Positions 34,214-45,383 of a DNA stretch of 64,000 nucleotides are shown piece by piece. The translations under genes were made by a program, and so were the position numbers. Source of the DNA: Triglochin maritima (lineage: Eukaryota > Streptophyta > Magnoliopsida > Alismatales > Juncaginaceae). The stretch is from NCBI GenBank assembly GCA_963682175.1, contig OY821788.1, positions 14,960,001 to 15,024,000 of the forward strand. The letters run 5' to 3'. The number at the start of each line of letters is the position of its first letter. Positions within the stretch are counted from its first letter, which is position 1. The notes beneath the pieces were generated by a model that saw only the letters and a list, made by a program, of their open reading frames with translations, did no database searches and was not told the origin of the DNA.

Positions 34214-35602
34214 TGATTGATCGTTTTATATTAACCGCAAGTGCACGACCGCGTTGAAGCGGTGGCAAATACAGGTTGTCCACTGGGAGGTGTGTCGACG
34301 CTTGGTTTGTTTGAAGGCGAGAGGTAAAAGGAGAGAAAAATGTATTACACTACACTACACTAATCTAAACTAGTAAATAAGAAAGCTGAAATGAAATAAC
34401 TAAACAACTAAGGTAAACAACTAATGAAGTAGATAGAAAGACTGGAATGAAAACCCCTAAGGGGTGGTGTGTGTGTGCACATGAAATAAGTGTGGTGTTG
34501 AATGCATACTATAAGCTCAAGTGTGGTTAGTGTTTGTTAATGCATAAGAGGTACCTAATGCAAAACCTATCATTTACAATACTAACTTATGTGAAGAATA
34601 TGAGCAATGCAAGGCTGTTATTAAGAAACTTAGACAAGCATGGAGTGTACCTAAGCTATGGCAGAAACCATCAAGTAAGGTTCTTAATAATTCAAGCAAG
34701 CATACTAATATTTCTCACAAAACATTCATATTAAGCATTCATACCACCTACATAACATGTACATACATCTACTCCACCCCCAAAAGGGATGGAACTACTT
34801 ACACATATTTAAACTAACTACTCTAACAAAATGAAGCATTATACTGAAATGAAACTACACTAATCAAGAAAGAAATATTAAAGAAGCTTAAAAGGAAAAG
34901 AAAGACTAAACAAGCATGCACAAATTAAAAGACAAGATTAAAAGAAAACTAGAATAATTATTTTATTAACAATGACTCACATTGAAGGTAGCATTCTTCT
35001 CCACCTTGAGTTTTTGCTTCAAGACTCACTCCTTAGTAGAGAGAATGCCACCAAGAAATGGGTGATTACAATAAAAGGTGAAGAGTTCTATTTATAGCCA
35101 TAGAAAAAGGTAATCCGGGACAATCCCCCGATGTGGGACTACACGAATACCAGAAATGGACTACATACACACTAATACGTAACCCAGAGAAATCGTAGCG
35201 GATTTGGGCCCAAAGTGACCGCCAATTAGCGGTCTACAGTGTTTTGATTGGTCTGTATTTTCTTCTGGGCTTTTCTGGAAGGCTTTGTTTGTCTTTGATG
35301 CATCTACTTTGCTTTTTGGAGCTCCGACCCGAATAGAATTGCCAAAATACTCCCCATGATGGTGTGAAGTATTCTTGTTTGCTCATTGGTCCTTTGATCT
35401 TACGTTCAGGTCTTTCGATCTTGCATCTCAATCCCTAGGTCTCACAATTAAGTCATTTTTCCTGCTTTTGGGTCCTTTCATGGCTCTTCTCTTCAAACCT
35501 CTTTATTTCTGAAATTCAAACATAAAACTCGTCACGTAGCATTGCTTAGGTGTAAGATAATGGTTATAAGATACAAATATAAGCATGAAATGATGTCAAT
35601 CA
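34214..35602 (-). mobile_element. Solo LTR of the E4 type with target duplication GACCC
   Basis: It starts TGATTGATCG and ends GATGTCAATCA, flanked by GACCC at 34209-34213 and 35603-35607. No internal region remains. It carries GACCGCCAATTAGCGGTC at 35217-35234 and the palindrome TTTGGGCCCAAA at 35203-35214, with centres 17 bp apart. Confidence 0.92.
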
Positions 35603-35607
35603 GACCC

Positions 35608-35831
35608 CTTCTCCTTCCCTCCATCCATGAGTTTCTAACTCTCTCCAAAGGGTGGGGGTGACGGATTTAGGGTGATGAGAAGAAGAATGATGTTATTATT
35701 TTAATTTTGTGTTAGTATATTTTGATTACTTGAGTTTATGTTGAATCATTTATCATGTAATGCTTTATAACTAATGTGATTTATTATAAGTTTCAGAATT
35801 CTCTAAACAAAACCCGATATCTAATCCCCCA
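35608..35831 (+). mobile_element. Reversed E3-family LTR fragment, part 2
   Basis: Continues part 1 across the solo LTR (GAGTTTCTAACTCTCTCCAAAG onward in reverse of the E3 LTR). It stops at 35831 where E2 begins, so the last third of this LTR is missing. Confidence 0.75.
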
Positions 35832-37221
35832 TGTTGAACGTTTTATTTAAACCGCAAGTGCATGGCCGCGATGAAGCGGTGGCAAGTACGGGTTGTCCTC
35901 AGGGAGGTGAGTAGCCTCTTGCTTGTACGAAATCAAGTGGCAAAAATAGGGGGAGAAATATGTTTATGCTACTCTACTCTATACTACGCTAAGAAGTAGG
36001 AAATGCGAAAGGAAGAACCAAACAATGAAATAATAACTAAGCTAAGAACAAAGGAAGAATGCTGGAATACAGAAATGGGAAAACCCCTAATGGGTGGAGT
36101 GAGTGCACACATGCAAAGAGGTGGGTGTAGAATACATTCTTTAAGCACATAAAGGTGGTGTTTATCAAGCATAGGAAGTGTCTAAATGTTATGGCAAAAC
36201 CTATCAATCTATTCACCAACTTAGTTGATTAACATTTACATATGCAAGTTGTTTATTTCAGAACCTAAACAAGCATGAGAGGTGTCTAATCATTTTGGCA
36301 AAACTCATCAAGTTATAAATTCTATCCTAAACAAGCAAGCATACATTCATGTTTTATCAACACATCAAAAATAAAGCATTCATCCCATTCTCTAATGCAT
36401 GTATGTACATCTACTCCACCCCCGAAAGGGGATGAAACTACTCACTAAACATTACACTAATTATTAAACTAAGCAAAGAAAGCATATTAAAACTAAGCTA
36501 GAAATAAAAGACGATTAAACTAAAACATGCACAAACAATAAAAGAAGCATAAACAAACAATGAAAGAAACACAAAACTTTATTGATAAAATGACTCACAT
36601 TTCAAGTAGCATCCTCCTACTTTAGTGTGTGCTTCAAGGCCTCACTTCTAGTAGGAAGAATAGCCACTTAAAATATGGAGTGATTACAATAGGAGCTGAA
36701 AAGTTCTATTTATAGCCATGGGAAAAGGCAAATCGGGACAATCCCCCGATATGGGACTAAACATATACCAAAAATAGCCTAAACATCCTCTAATACATGT
36801 GTGGGAGATATTTTAGCGGATTTGGGCCAAAATGGACCGCCAATTGGCGGTCTATATGGTTCAGATCCTGCTCATTTTTGTTGTGGGATTTTCTTGGTAT
36901 ATTTGCTGGTCTTGGATGCATTTAATTGGTTTGTTGGAGCTCCGACCCGAATCGAATTGCTAAAATACTCTCCATGATGGTGTGGAGTATTCTGTTTTGC
37001 TCTTAGGTCCTTCTGTCTTACGTTCAGGACCTTCTCCCTTGCATCTCAGTCCCCAGATTTCACAATTCAGTCCTTTTTCCCAGCTTTTGGGTCCTTTTAT
37101 GCTTCATCTCTTCAAACTTATTTATTCCTGAAAACTAAACATAAAAATCGTAACATAGCATTGTTTAGGTGAAAGATAATGGATATAAGATACAAATATA
37201 AGCATGAAATGATGTCAATCA
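35832..37221 (-). repeat. E2 3' LTR
   Basis: It starts TGTTGAACG and ends GATGTCAATCA. The 18-bp palindrome GACCGCCAATTGGCGGTC at 36835-36852 is perfect. TATA box CTATAAATAG (minus strand) near 36711-36720. Confidence 0.87.
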
Positions 37222-37225
37222 AATA

Positions 37226-37235
37226 CTCCCACACC
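37226..37235 (-). promoter_or_regulatory. E2 polypurine tract
   Basis: CTCCCACACC on the plus strand, 4 nt from the 3' LTR; on the element strand GGTGTGGGAG. Confidence 0.7.
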
Positions 37236-37321
37236 TAACTTTTGCTAGTCCCGAGCAAAACAAAGAAAGAGAAAAGCATACGAAAAACAAGAATTCCTAA
37301 CTCACTTTCGTAGGAATCACG

Positions 37322-37389
37322 GTTGCACTTAGCACGTGCAACAAGCCATTAAACCTCCTTGTTGCCAAGGAGGAGGAGTGTTGTCTCCT
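37322..37389 (-). other. Three-hairpin cluster next to the E2 polypurine tract
   Basis: GTTGCAC-7-GTGCAAC (37322-37342), CCTCCTTG-TTGC-CAAGGAGG (37354-37373) and AGGAG-TGTTGT-CTCCT (37374-37389). All three stems are perfect. The same series occurs in E3 (48284-48351) and in part in E1. Confidence 0.75.
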
Positions 37390-38792
37390 GAGGGTTTTAA
37401 ACAGATATACCCACAAAATCCGAACAAGATGCATTAATCAATCTAGCTACACGACTCGTTGGACTTATTTTGTCGATCATGGGACGCGGTAATGCTACGG
37501 GTCGACTCTATATATGTAATCAGTCCACACACCTAGCCTAATGAGTTATTCGTGAAAGTTAGTTAAGGACTTAAGTGAAAGACATGGGCAATCTTAACTT
37601 CTGAATGTGATACAATGTGTAAAGTCCATTTTGGTTCTTATTTGACTCTTTTTGTCTTTTTCTTTTGAAGCAGTTTATTGGTTGGTGTTTGATTCTCCCA
37701 GGGTCAGGTTTCGTGCATCATTGCCTATGAGGACTTACACTATCACGTACACCTTCCCCCAAATCTCGACATAGGACGATCCCTACCACCCGTGTAATGG
37801 GAGTTCGGTCGGTGCATCCCAAGTCAGATGACTCGAAAGCACCAGGCACAAAGTCCCCTCATACTTACTTTCCCGAGTGATAGGAGCCGTGCGAGAAGAG
37901 AGAAAACCACTTATTTATCTACATGGGAACCAAAACCCCTACACTTAAGTTTCACAAAAAGAGATTAAGGGCCCTTTGACTACGACAAACTTCCTGATAC
38001 TAACATACACGAATTATTTACTCACTAGGTTCAGGGTGGACTTATTTAAATGTTTGAGTACTGAAACCCTATGATTACACGCCCCCCGAGGGAAAACCAG
38101 GGTGCATCCTAATGACTCGATAAGACCTAAAGCCAGTAAACTAGATATCCTAATGCATCAAGTTCAAGACAATTTTGGGAGCTTTCTTTTTACTTTGCCT
38201 CTCAACGGTTTTGCACATGCTAAACACACGCAAAACCTACAAAATATTTTCTTTCGCAAACACATGAAGATTTTGAAAGAAATGTGAAAATTTTAAAGCA
38301 CTAGGCAAGCAAAAGAAGACAAGTCACCCAAGGATCATGGCAAGCAGATATATCAATGTTAAATGCAACACACTAGCATGACCCTAACAATACACACAAA
38401 AAGAAAACAAAATCAAAGGAAAAATACTCGACTATGTACACACGTAAAACACCCCCCCACACCTACTTCATGCATTGTTCTCAATGAATGTGAACAAGAT
38501 ACTACATGGATATATGCATGAAAAAGGAAAGATCTCACCAACATGAAGTACAAAGGGACGTCCAGGGTCATGTTGATGGACACAAACCCAGATTCCCTCA
38601 AAACCTGTGAGAAGCTGAAGAAGGGAGACAAATACGTGAAGAAATGGGGCCCAAGTACACAAGGGTTGGGGCCCACAACAATCAATGCTCGCTCATGGAG
38701 TCTTTTATTACACACTCTTTGTTTTCTTTTTTTCTTTTATTCATTTTTTACATGATATATACAGCAACAATGATATTCCCATAATCATTTGG
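37390..38792 (-). other. E2 3' non-coding region
   Basis: About 1.4 kb homologous to the E1 region 26014-27431. No conserved frame on the element strand. An antisense frame at 38543-38755 shares LMDTNPxSLKTCExLKKG with one at 27141-27380. Confidence 0.7.
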
Positions 38793-39392
38793 TCAAGGAA
38801 CATCAAATGAGAACATCAAGTCATGAGGACCAGAGACTTGCCGAGATGGGCAAACTTCACTGGTACTCTGAGATGTCATGAGGGGTGAAAGGTCAAAGCT
38901 GAAAGGCTCGAACCCCTCATGATATTGGTTGGGTGTGGGCAACAAAGAATGAAGTTGTGTTGCCTCACTAGGGTTTAATTGCTCATCGAACAAAACTTTC
39001 AAACCAATAGGCGGGTGCATCAGAATGAGTTCCTGAAGCTCATTCGACGGATGCAGCAGACCTGCATCACTAAGAACGGGGCTGCTCCCCAAGTCATCCA
39101 ACAAGGACCTCCCACCATCATTTAGATCATCAAGCAAAATCTCGGTCATAGGTGGGTCCTTGTTGGAGTCAAGATGAAGCTCAAATGGCTCAGTGGCCAA
39201 GGGACATGAGATAGAGACACCTTCTGGTATATGCATATGATGAGGTGTCTCACTCTCACTAGTACTCTCAACTGACTCATGCAACGAACACTCCCTTTGG
39301 ACATTCATGTTTGAGGCCAGCTCACTCTGTTGCATTGCAAAGACAGGCAATGAGTCTTCGCTGAGCCCACAAACATTCTCAACAGGTTGCAT
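38793..39392 (-). CDS. E2 small frame with the E1-like C-terminal domain
   Basis: 199 codons. It contains CPLATEPFELHLDSNKDPPM, HPPIGLKVLFDEQLNPSEAT and ends LMFSFDVP. These align in order with the E1 protein's CPMALEPHDLHVVPLKDSP, HQPIGWRVWIDDHNFSTATT and MFPFQVH ends. A stop lies just upstream, so here it is either a separate frame or detached from gag by mutation. No known domain is recognised. It occupies the place where pol begins in complete relatives. Confidence 0.55.
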   Translation of the reverse strand: MQPVENVCGLSEDSLPVFAMQQSELASNMNVQRECSLHESVESTSESETPHHMHIPEGVSISCPLATEPFELHLDSNKDPPMTEILLDDLNDGGRSLLDDLGSSPVLSDAGLLHPSNELQELILMHPPIGLKVLFDEQLNPSEATQLHSLLPTPNQYHEGFEPFSFDLSPLMTSQSTSEVCPSRQVSGPHDLMFSFDVP

Positions 39393-39454
39393 TGGGGTTA
39401 GGGGTGTTCGTTAATTTTGTGGTGCTTTCTCCAATTGGCGGATGAGATTTAGAT

Positions 39455-41926
39455 TTAAAGGTTCATCCATGGTTCATGTTGCCTACCAGAATTGAACACA
39501 TGAAACTCGACACTCATGTTACCGAATGAGAGCTTCATGAGACCATTTCTACAATTAATCAAGGCATTGGAGGTGGCCAGAAATGGTCTACCCAAAATCA
39601 AAGGTATTTGAGAGTGGGTGTTCGCAACAGGATTGGTATCGAGGACAACAAAATTGACTGGAAATATAAAATCTCCAACTTTGATAAGCACATCCTCGAT
39701 AATCCCCATTGGAATACGAATGGATCTATCCGCCAGTTGGAGGGTGATCTTCGTTGGTTTCAATTCTCCCAAGTTCAACTATTTATAAACAGAGAATGGG
39801 AGGAGGTTGACCGCTGATCCTAAATCAAGCAAAACATTGCTCATTCTAGTGTCCCCTATCGTACACTGAATAGTAGGACACTCAGGGTCCTTGTATTTTG
39901 TGTAGGTAGGATTGGACAAAAGTGAGCTGATATTTGCAGCCAAGAATGCTTTCTTAGGAACATTGGTCTTCCTCTTGGTTGTGCAGAGATCCTTCAACAC
40001 TTTGGCATATTGAGGTATTTGTTGGATGACATCCAACAAGGGGATGTTAACCTTTACTTGCTTAAACACCTTTAATATCTTGTCCATGTTGTCACTCTGC
40101 TTTTTGGTTAACCTAAGTGGATAGGGAGCTTTTGGCAGGTAGGTTTTCTGCGGTGCCTGAGAAGAGAGCTTTGATGTATTACCCTCACCCTCAGCCTCTT
40201 CTTCACTACCATTCCCACTGAGGGGCTGCATAGATGGTGGTGGGTGTGGCAAGGAAATGTGATTGTCAACCTGTTTTCCCTTTCTTAAGGTAACAATGGC
40301 ATTGACATGGTGAACAGGTTCCTCCACATGGTTCACTTGCCTCCCCTGAGGTACCACATTCTCATTTTGCATGTGTTGTTGCTGGTACACACGAGGGTTA
40401 GCCTCAGGCTGGCTAGGAAAATACCCTCGCTCTCTTTCATGTACAGACTGAGCCAATTGGCCCATCTGAAGCTCTAGAGATTTGATGGTCTGCTGATTTG
40501 AAGTGAGAACTTGACTCGTGGTTGACATAAAATTTTTCATAGAGTTTTCAAGTCCATGAGTCAAGGTCTCAAGCGAATTGAATCGGGTTTCCATATTGTT
40601 GGAATTTGGGAAACCCGATTGATTGGTGGTTTGCGCTTGGGGTGGCTGATAGGATCGTGCATGCATGGGAGGTTGGTGTGATTGGTAAGGTGGTCTAGAG
40701 GAGTTTGAAGGACCACCCTGGGCATTAGTTTGGTTCCATGAAAAATTGGGGTGGTTCCTCCATCCAGGATTATAAGATGATGAGTATGGGTCATTCCTAG
40801 CGCTGTCATAGATGGTGTTGACACACTCCATCTCAGGAGGAATAGACACACACTCACTTTCTACATGACCTATCCTACCACATGAATGACAAGGAACTGG
40901 ACTAGATGTGGACATGTGAGGTGCACCCTGTTGGTTTTGGAGCTCAATCGAATCCATACGGCGCATTAAGGCCGCCATGCGCGCCTCGGTGGCCGTAGTG
41001 GTATCGACAACAAATACGGCACCCGATCTATTCGAGTTTGCATTCGCGATCCTCGCTCCTATGCTAGATGATGCAGATGGTTCCCTCACACTTTCCCATT
41101 GCATGGTTTTCTCAGCAAGGTCTTCTAGGAAAGCCCATGCCTCCCTTTCATCCTTTCCCAAGAACTCTCCTTGGCACATGGACTCAAGGAGCGTTCTTGA
41201 CGGGATGTGAAGACCTTCGTAAACAATCTGACAAAGGTGCCACAACTGGATGCCATGGTGAGGGCATGAGGATAGTAGCTCCTTGAACCTCTCTAAGTAT
41301 GCATGGAATGGTTCAGTCTCATGTTGATAGAACGAATTGATTTCATTCCTCAATTTTTGAGTCCGATGATTTGGGAAATACTTCTTGAGGAATACAGATT
41401 GAAACTCATCCCAAGTCCTAAAGGCATTCACATGGTTGCTGTACAACCACTTCTTGGCGTCATCCTTCAGCGCAAAGGGGACAAGCCTAAGATGGATGGA
41501 GTCTGTGCTAAGTTGTTGCAGCTTGAACATAGCACAGACCTCCTCAAATTCCCTGAGAAAGATATAGGGGTCACCTTTCCCAGTGAAGTGAGGGAGCATG
41601 GAAATAAACTGAGGCTTAACCTCAAAATGGTTCCCATTAGCCTCTGGTAATACGATGCATGAGGGTAGAACGGTACGGCTCGGGTAGCATCGATCACGTA
41701 GAGGTATGGGAGCGACAACTGGAAGCACAGGTCGAACAGGTGGGTCCAGCAACTGCTCCTCCTCATGGAAATTAGCAGCCATTGAACCCGGACTGTGTGC
41801 GACACGAGAGGAGGAAGGCGTCGAGAAGTCGACTACCGAAGTAGGGTTGACAACGCGCCTCGTCAAACGACCACTCTCGTCTCGTGCCCACGAAAGCATG
41901 CACAAAGGTGCACACACCCAAAACAA
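39455..41926 (-). pseudogene. E2 gag-protease, one amber codon
   Basis: The first 715 codons are open. Residues about 105-275 are the retrotransposon gag domain (MLPHFTGKGDPYIFLREFEE, ALKDDAKKWLYS, FLKKYFPNHRTQKLRNEI). CCHC knuckle at 346-359 (CHSCGRIGHVESEC). The aspartic protease starts at D701 (LLDLGSAVNLLPFSVYK). A TAG follows where E3 has Gln, and the frame then continues with LNLGELKPTKITLQLADRSI, the DVLIKVGDFIFPV block and ILGRPFLATSNALINCRNG. One C-to-T change explains the stop. No reverse transcriptase follows. Confidence 0.85.
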
Positions 41927-42948
41927 AACTTTTTTTAAACAAAGAATGTGCGTAGAGGAGAAGACAGGGGAACACAGGAGAGAATGAATGACTCAGGAGA
42001 GAAGGGAAGAAGTCCTTATGCTACGGCGGATGGGTACAGGTAGAAGCACACAAGCAAACAAGGCTCAAGCAATCCTAAGGTCGCTATAGGTCCTTACAGC
42101 TAGACGACGCCTAACTGCGAGGTCACACGACCTCAACACGCCTCACCTCCCTACGACAAGGACCACAAAGCCCAGCAAGTGAGTCAAGATCCGGGGATCT
42201 CGTCTCTCCTACTATCGACGAAGTGGGCAACGCCGATCAGGTCATGACGGTCGGGATCGGATCACTCTCCTAATGCGCCCGAAATCCTTAGGCCAATGTC
42301 TACTTGATTTTAAAATTAGGCTCTTGATTAGTGTGGTTTGTGGGGGCGAAGGAAAGGGTGATGAAATCCCCCACCTTATCTTTTACGGGACAACCCCTCC
42401 TTAGTAGCGTTTTGGAGTCCTAAATATAACAATCAACTCTCCAAACAACGCTCAACTCACACTTGTTGCAATGCACTTCCTACTAACTAATGCATGTCAT
42501 ACGAAATGCATGAATGAGAGTAGAAGGTGCGTACCTCACGTCAGCACTCAGCAACTGAAAATAAAGCTAAAATAAAAGACAATCTAAATGCTTAAGTCAC
42601 ATACATGGTGCATGACCTAAATAAGAAAGAATGCCTAGTCTTTTGCTTTGAGTTTTAGGGTCCAAGTTGCTTAAAGGAGGTTTGATTATTGATCTGGGAA
42701 CGAACTATAAGTAAAAACATGCCAAATTGAGTCCCAGATTACAAGATTATGTAGAGCAACAACACAAAGAAATTAAAAGATGAACATAGCTCACCAGACC
42801 GCTGATTAGCGATCTGAAGTGCTCAGGTCGTCTGGAAATTTCTTCAACAGCCTCCTCTTGCTATCCCCAGTCTCCTGAAACAAAGAAAAACTACAAAACA
42901 CAAATTAAATCCACTCGAATCGTCCAAACAAGAGTCTGGACTGGCACC
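41927..42948 (-). other. E2 leader
   Basis: About 1 kb between gag and the primer binding site. A single decayed palindrome (AGACCGCTGATTAGCGATCT) at 42797-42816, again about 135 nt from the primer site. Confidence 0.65.
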
Positions 42949-42966
42949 TCCCCGACAACGGCGCCA
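42949..42966 (-). promoter_or_regulatory. E2 primer binding site, tRNA-Asp with one mismatch
   Basis: TGGCGCCGTTGTCGGGGA on the element strand, one transition away from the tRNA-Asp complement, 6 nt from the 5' LTR. Confidence 0.85.
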
Positions 42967-42972
42967 AAAACT

Positions 42973-44924
42973 TATTGAACGTTTTATTTAAACCGCAAGT
43001 GCACGGCCGCGATGAAGCGGTGGCAAGTACGGGTCGTCCTCAGGGAGGTGAGTAGCCTCTTGCTTGTACGAAATCAAGTGGCAAAAATAGGGGGAGAAAG
43101 ATGTTTATGCTACTCTACTCTATACTACGCTAAGAAGTAGGAAATGCGAAAGGAAGAACCAAAAATTGAAATAATAACTAAGCTAAGAACAAAGGAAGAA
43201 TGCTGGAATACAGAAATGGGAAAACCCCTAATGGGTGGAGTGAGTGCACACATGCAAAGAGGTGGGTGTTGAACACATTCTTTAAGCACAAATAAAGGTG
43301 GTGTTATCATGCATAGGAAGTGTCTAAATGTTGTGGCAAAACCTATCAATCTATTCACCAACTTAGTTGATTAATATTTACATATGCAAGATGTTTATTT
43401 CAGAACCTAAACAAGCATGAGAGCTGTCTAATCATTTTGGCAAAACTCATCAAGTTATAAATTCTATCCTAAACAAGCAAGCATACATTCATGTTTTATC
43501 AACACATTGGAAATAAAGCATTCAATCCATTCTCATTTGCATGTATGTACGTCTACTCCACCCCCAAAGGGGATGGAACTACTCACTAAACATTACACTA
43601 ATTATTAAACTAAACAAAGAAAGCATATTAACTAAGCTAATAAAACTAATGAAATGAGATTAAGCAAAACAAAAGAAGAAACATAAAACAAACAACATAA
43701 TAAAGAAAACTTGTATTAAAATGACTCACATTAAAAGTAGCATCCTCCTACTTTAGTGTGTGTTTCAAGGCCTCACTTCCAGTAGGAAGAATAGCCACTT
43801 AAAATATGGAGTGATTACAATGGAAGGTGAAGAGTTCTATTTATAGCCATGGAAAAAGGTGGTGTTTATCAAGCATAGGAAGTGTCTAAATGTTATGGCA
43901 AAACCTATCAATCTATTCACCAACTTAGTTGATTAACATTTACATATGCAAGTTGTTTATTTCAGAACCTAAACAAGCATGAGAGGTGTCTAATCATTTT
44001 GGCAAAACTCATCAAGTTATAAATTCTATCCTAAACAAGCAAGCATACATTCATGTTTTATCAACACATCAAAAATAAAGCATTCATCCCATTCTCTAAT
44101 GCATGTATGTACATCTACTCCACCCCCAAAGGGGATGGAACTACTCACTAAACATTACACTAATTATTAAACTAAGCAAAGAAAGCATATTAAAACTAAG
44201 CTAGAAATAAAAGACGATTAAACTAAAACATGCACAAACTATAAAAGAAGCATAAACAAACAATGAAAGAAACACAAAACTTTATTGATAAAATGACTCA
44301 AATTAAAAATAGCATCCTCCTACTTTAGTGTGTGCTTCAAGGCCTCACTTCTAGTAGGAAGAATAGCCACTTAAAATATGGAGTAATTACAAAGGAAGGT
44401 GAAGAGTTCAATTTATAGGCATGAGAAAAGCTAATCCGGGACAATCCCCCGATGTGGGACTAAACCAATACCCAAAATAGACTAAGAATCCCCTAATACA
44501 CATGACCGCCAAAGATAATCGGATCCGGAGCTAAACAGACCGCCAATTGGCGGTCTATTGGTTCTGGATCGAGCTACGTTTTGTTGTGGGCTTGTCTTGA
44601 TGTATTTCTTGGTCTTGGATGCATCGACTCGGTTTGGTTGATCTCCGACCCGAATCCAATTGCTAAAATACTCCCCATGATGGTGAGGATTATTCTGGTT
44701 TGCTCTTAGGTCCCTCTGTCTTGCGTTCAGGTCCTTCTGTCTTGCATCTTGGTCCCCAGATCTCACAATTCAGTCTTTTTTCCCAGCTTTTGGATCCTTT
44801 TGTGTTTCATCTCTTCAAACCTATTTATTCCTGAAAACTAAACATAAAACTCGTGACATAGCATTGTTTAGGTGAAAGATAATGGATATAAGATACTAAT
44901 ATGAACATGAAATGATGTCAATCA
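42973..44924 (-). repeat. E2 5' LTR with an internal tandem duplication
   Basis: 1952 bp against 1390 bp for the other LTR. A 561-bp unit (43294-43854) is repeated at 43855-44415, joined at a shared AAAGGT. The second unit is closer to the E2 3' LTR than to the first unit. The start is TATTGAACG, mutated from TGTTGAACG. Perfect palindrome at 44538-44555. Confidence 0.82.
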
Positions 44925-45379
44925 CATAGTTAGGTACATTCCATGCTCTTTATGTTCTTAAAAACAACATTGTCATGCTCATATTAATCACCTAGGTTAG
45001 TGTTGTAAATGATAGGTCTTGCCATTATGTACTTCTTATGCATTAACAAACACTAACTAAATTAAGCTTCTTGTATGCATTCACCACCACACTTATTTCA
45101 TGTGCACACACACACTCCACCTCTTAGGGGTTTTCCATTCCTGAGTTCTATCTTCCTTCATTACTTGCTTAGTTTAGTTTGTTTTGTGATTTCATTTCAT
45201 CCTTTATAGTTTACTAGTTTAGATTAGCGTAGTTTAGTGTAATCAATCTTACTCTCCTTTCTTTCCCACTCGCCTTCGCACAAACCAAAAGTCGACACAC
45301 CTCCCTGTGGATCGACCCGTATTTGCCACTGCTTCAACGCGGACGTGCACTTGCGGTTTAATATAAAACGAATCAATCA
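44925..45379 (+). mobile_element. Reversed LTR fragment of the E4/solo-LTR type
   Basis: It begins mid-LTR (matches the reverse complement of 34214-34665) and ends ACGAATCAATCA. It is truncated at its left by E2, and joins truncated E4 gag on its right. Confidence 0.75.
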
Positions 45380-45383
45380 ATCA

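Larger units (their letters stand above)
35832..44924 (-). mobile_element. E2: non-autonomous Athila/Tat-like element with gag-protease
   Basis: LTRs at 35832-37221 and 42973-44924, tRNA-Asp primer site, polypurine tract, a gag-protease frame broken by one amber codon, and a second frame near the 3' end. No reverse transcriptase, RNase H or integrase lies between 37222 and 38792. Flanking bases do not match (CCCCA and CATAG), and the two neighbours are pieces of different LTR families, so this is a recombined rather than freshly inserted copy. Confidence 0.82.

Noticed and set aside
37222..38792. Hidden reverse transcriptase or integrase in E2
   Set aside because: No YxDD-like, DDE-like or RNase H motif in any frame; the region is the shared non-coding 3' part.
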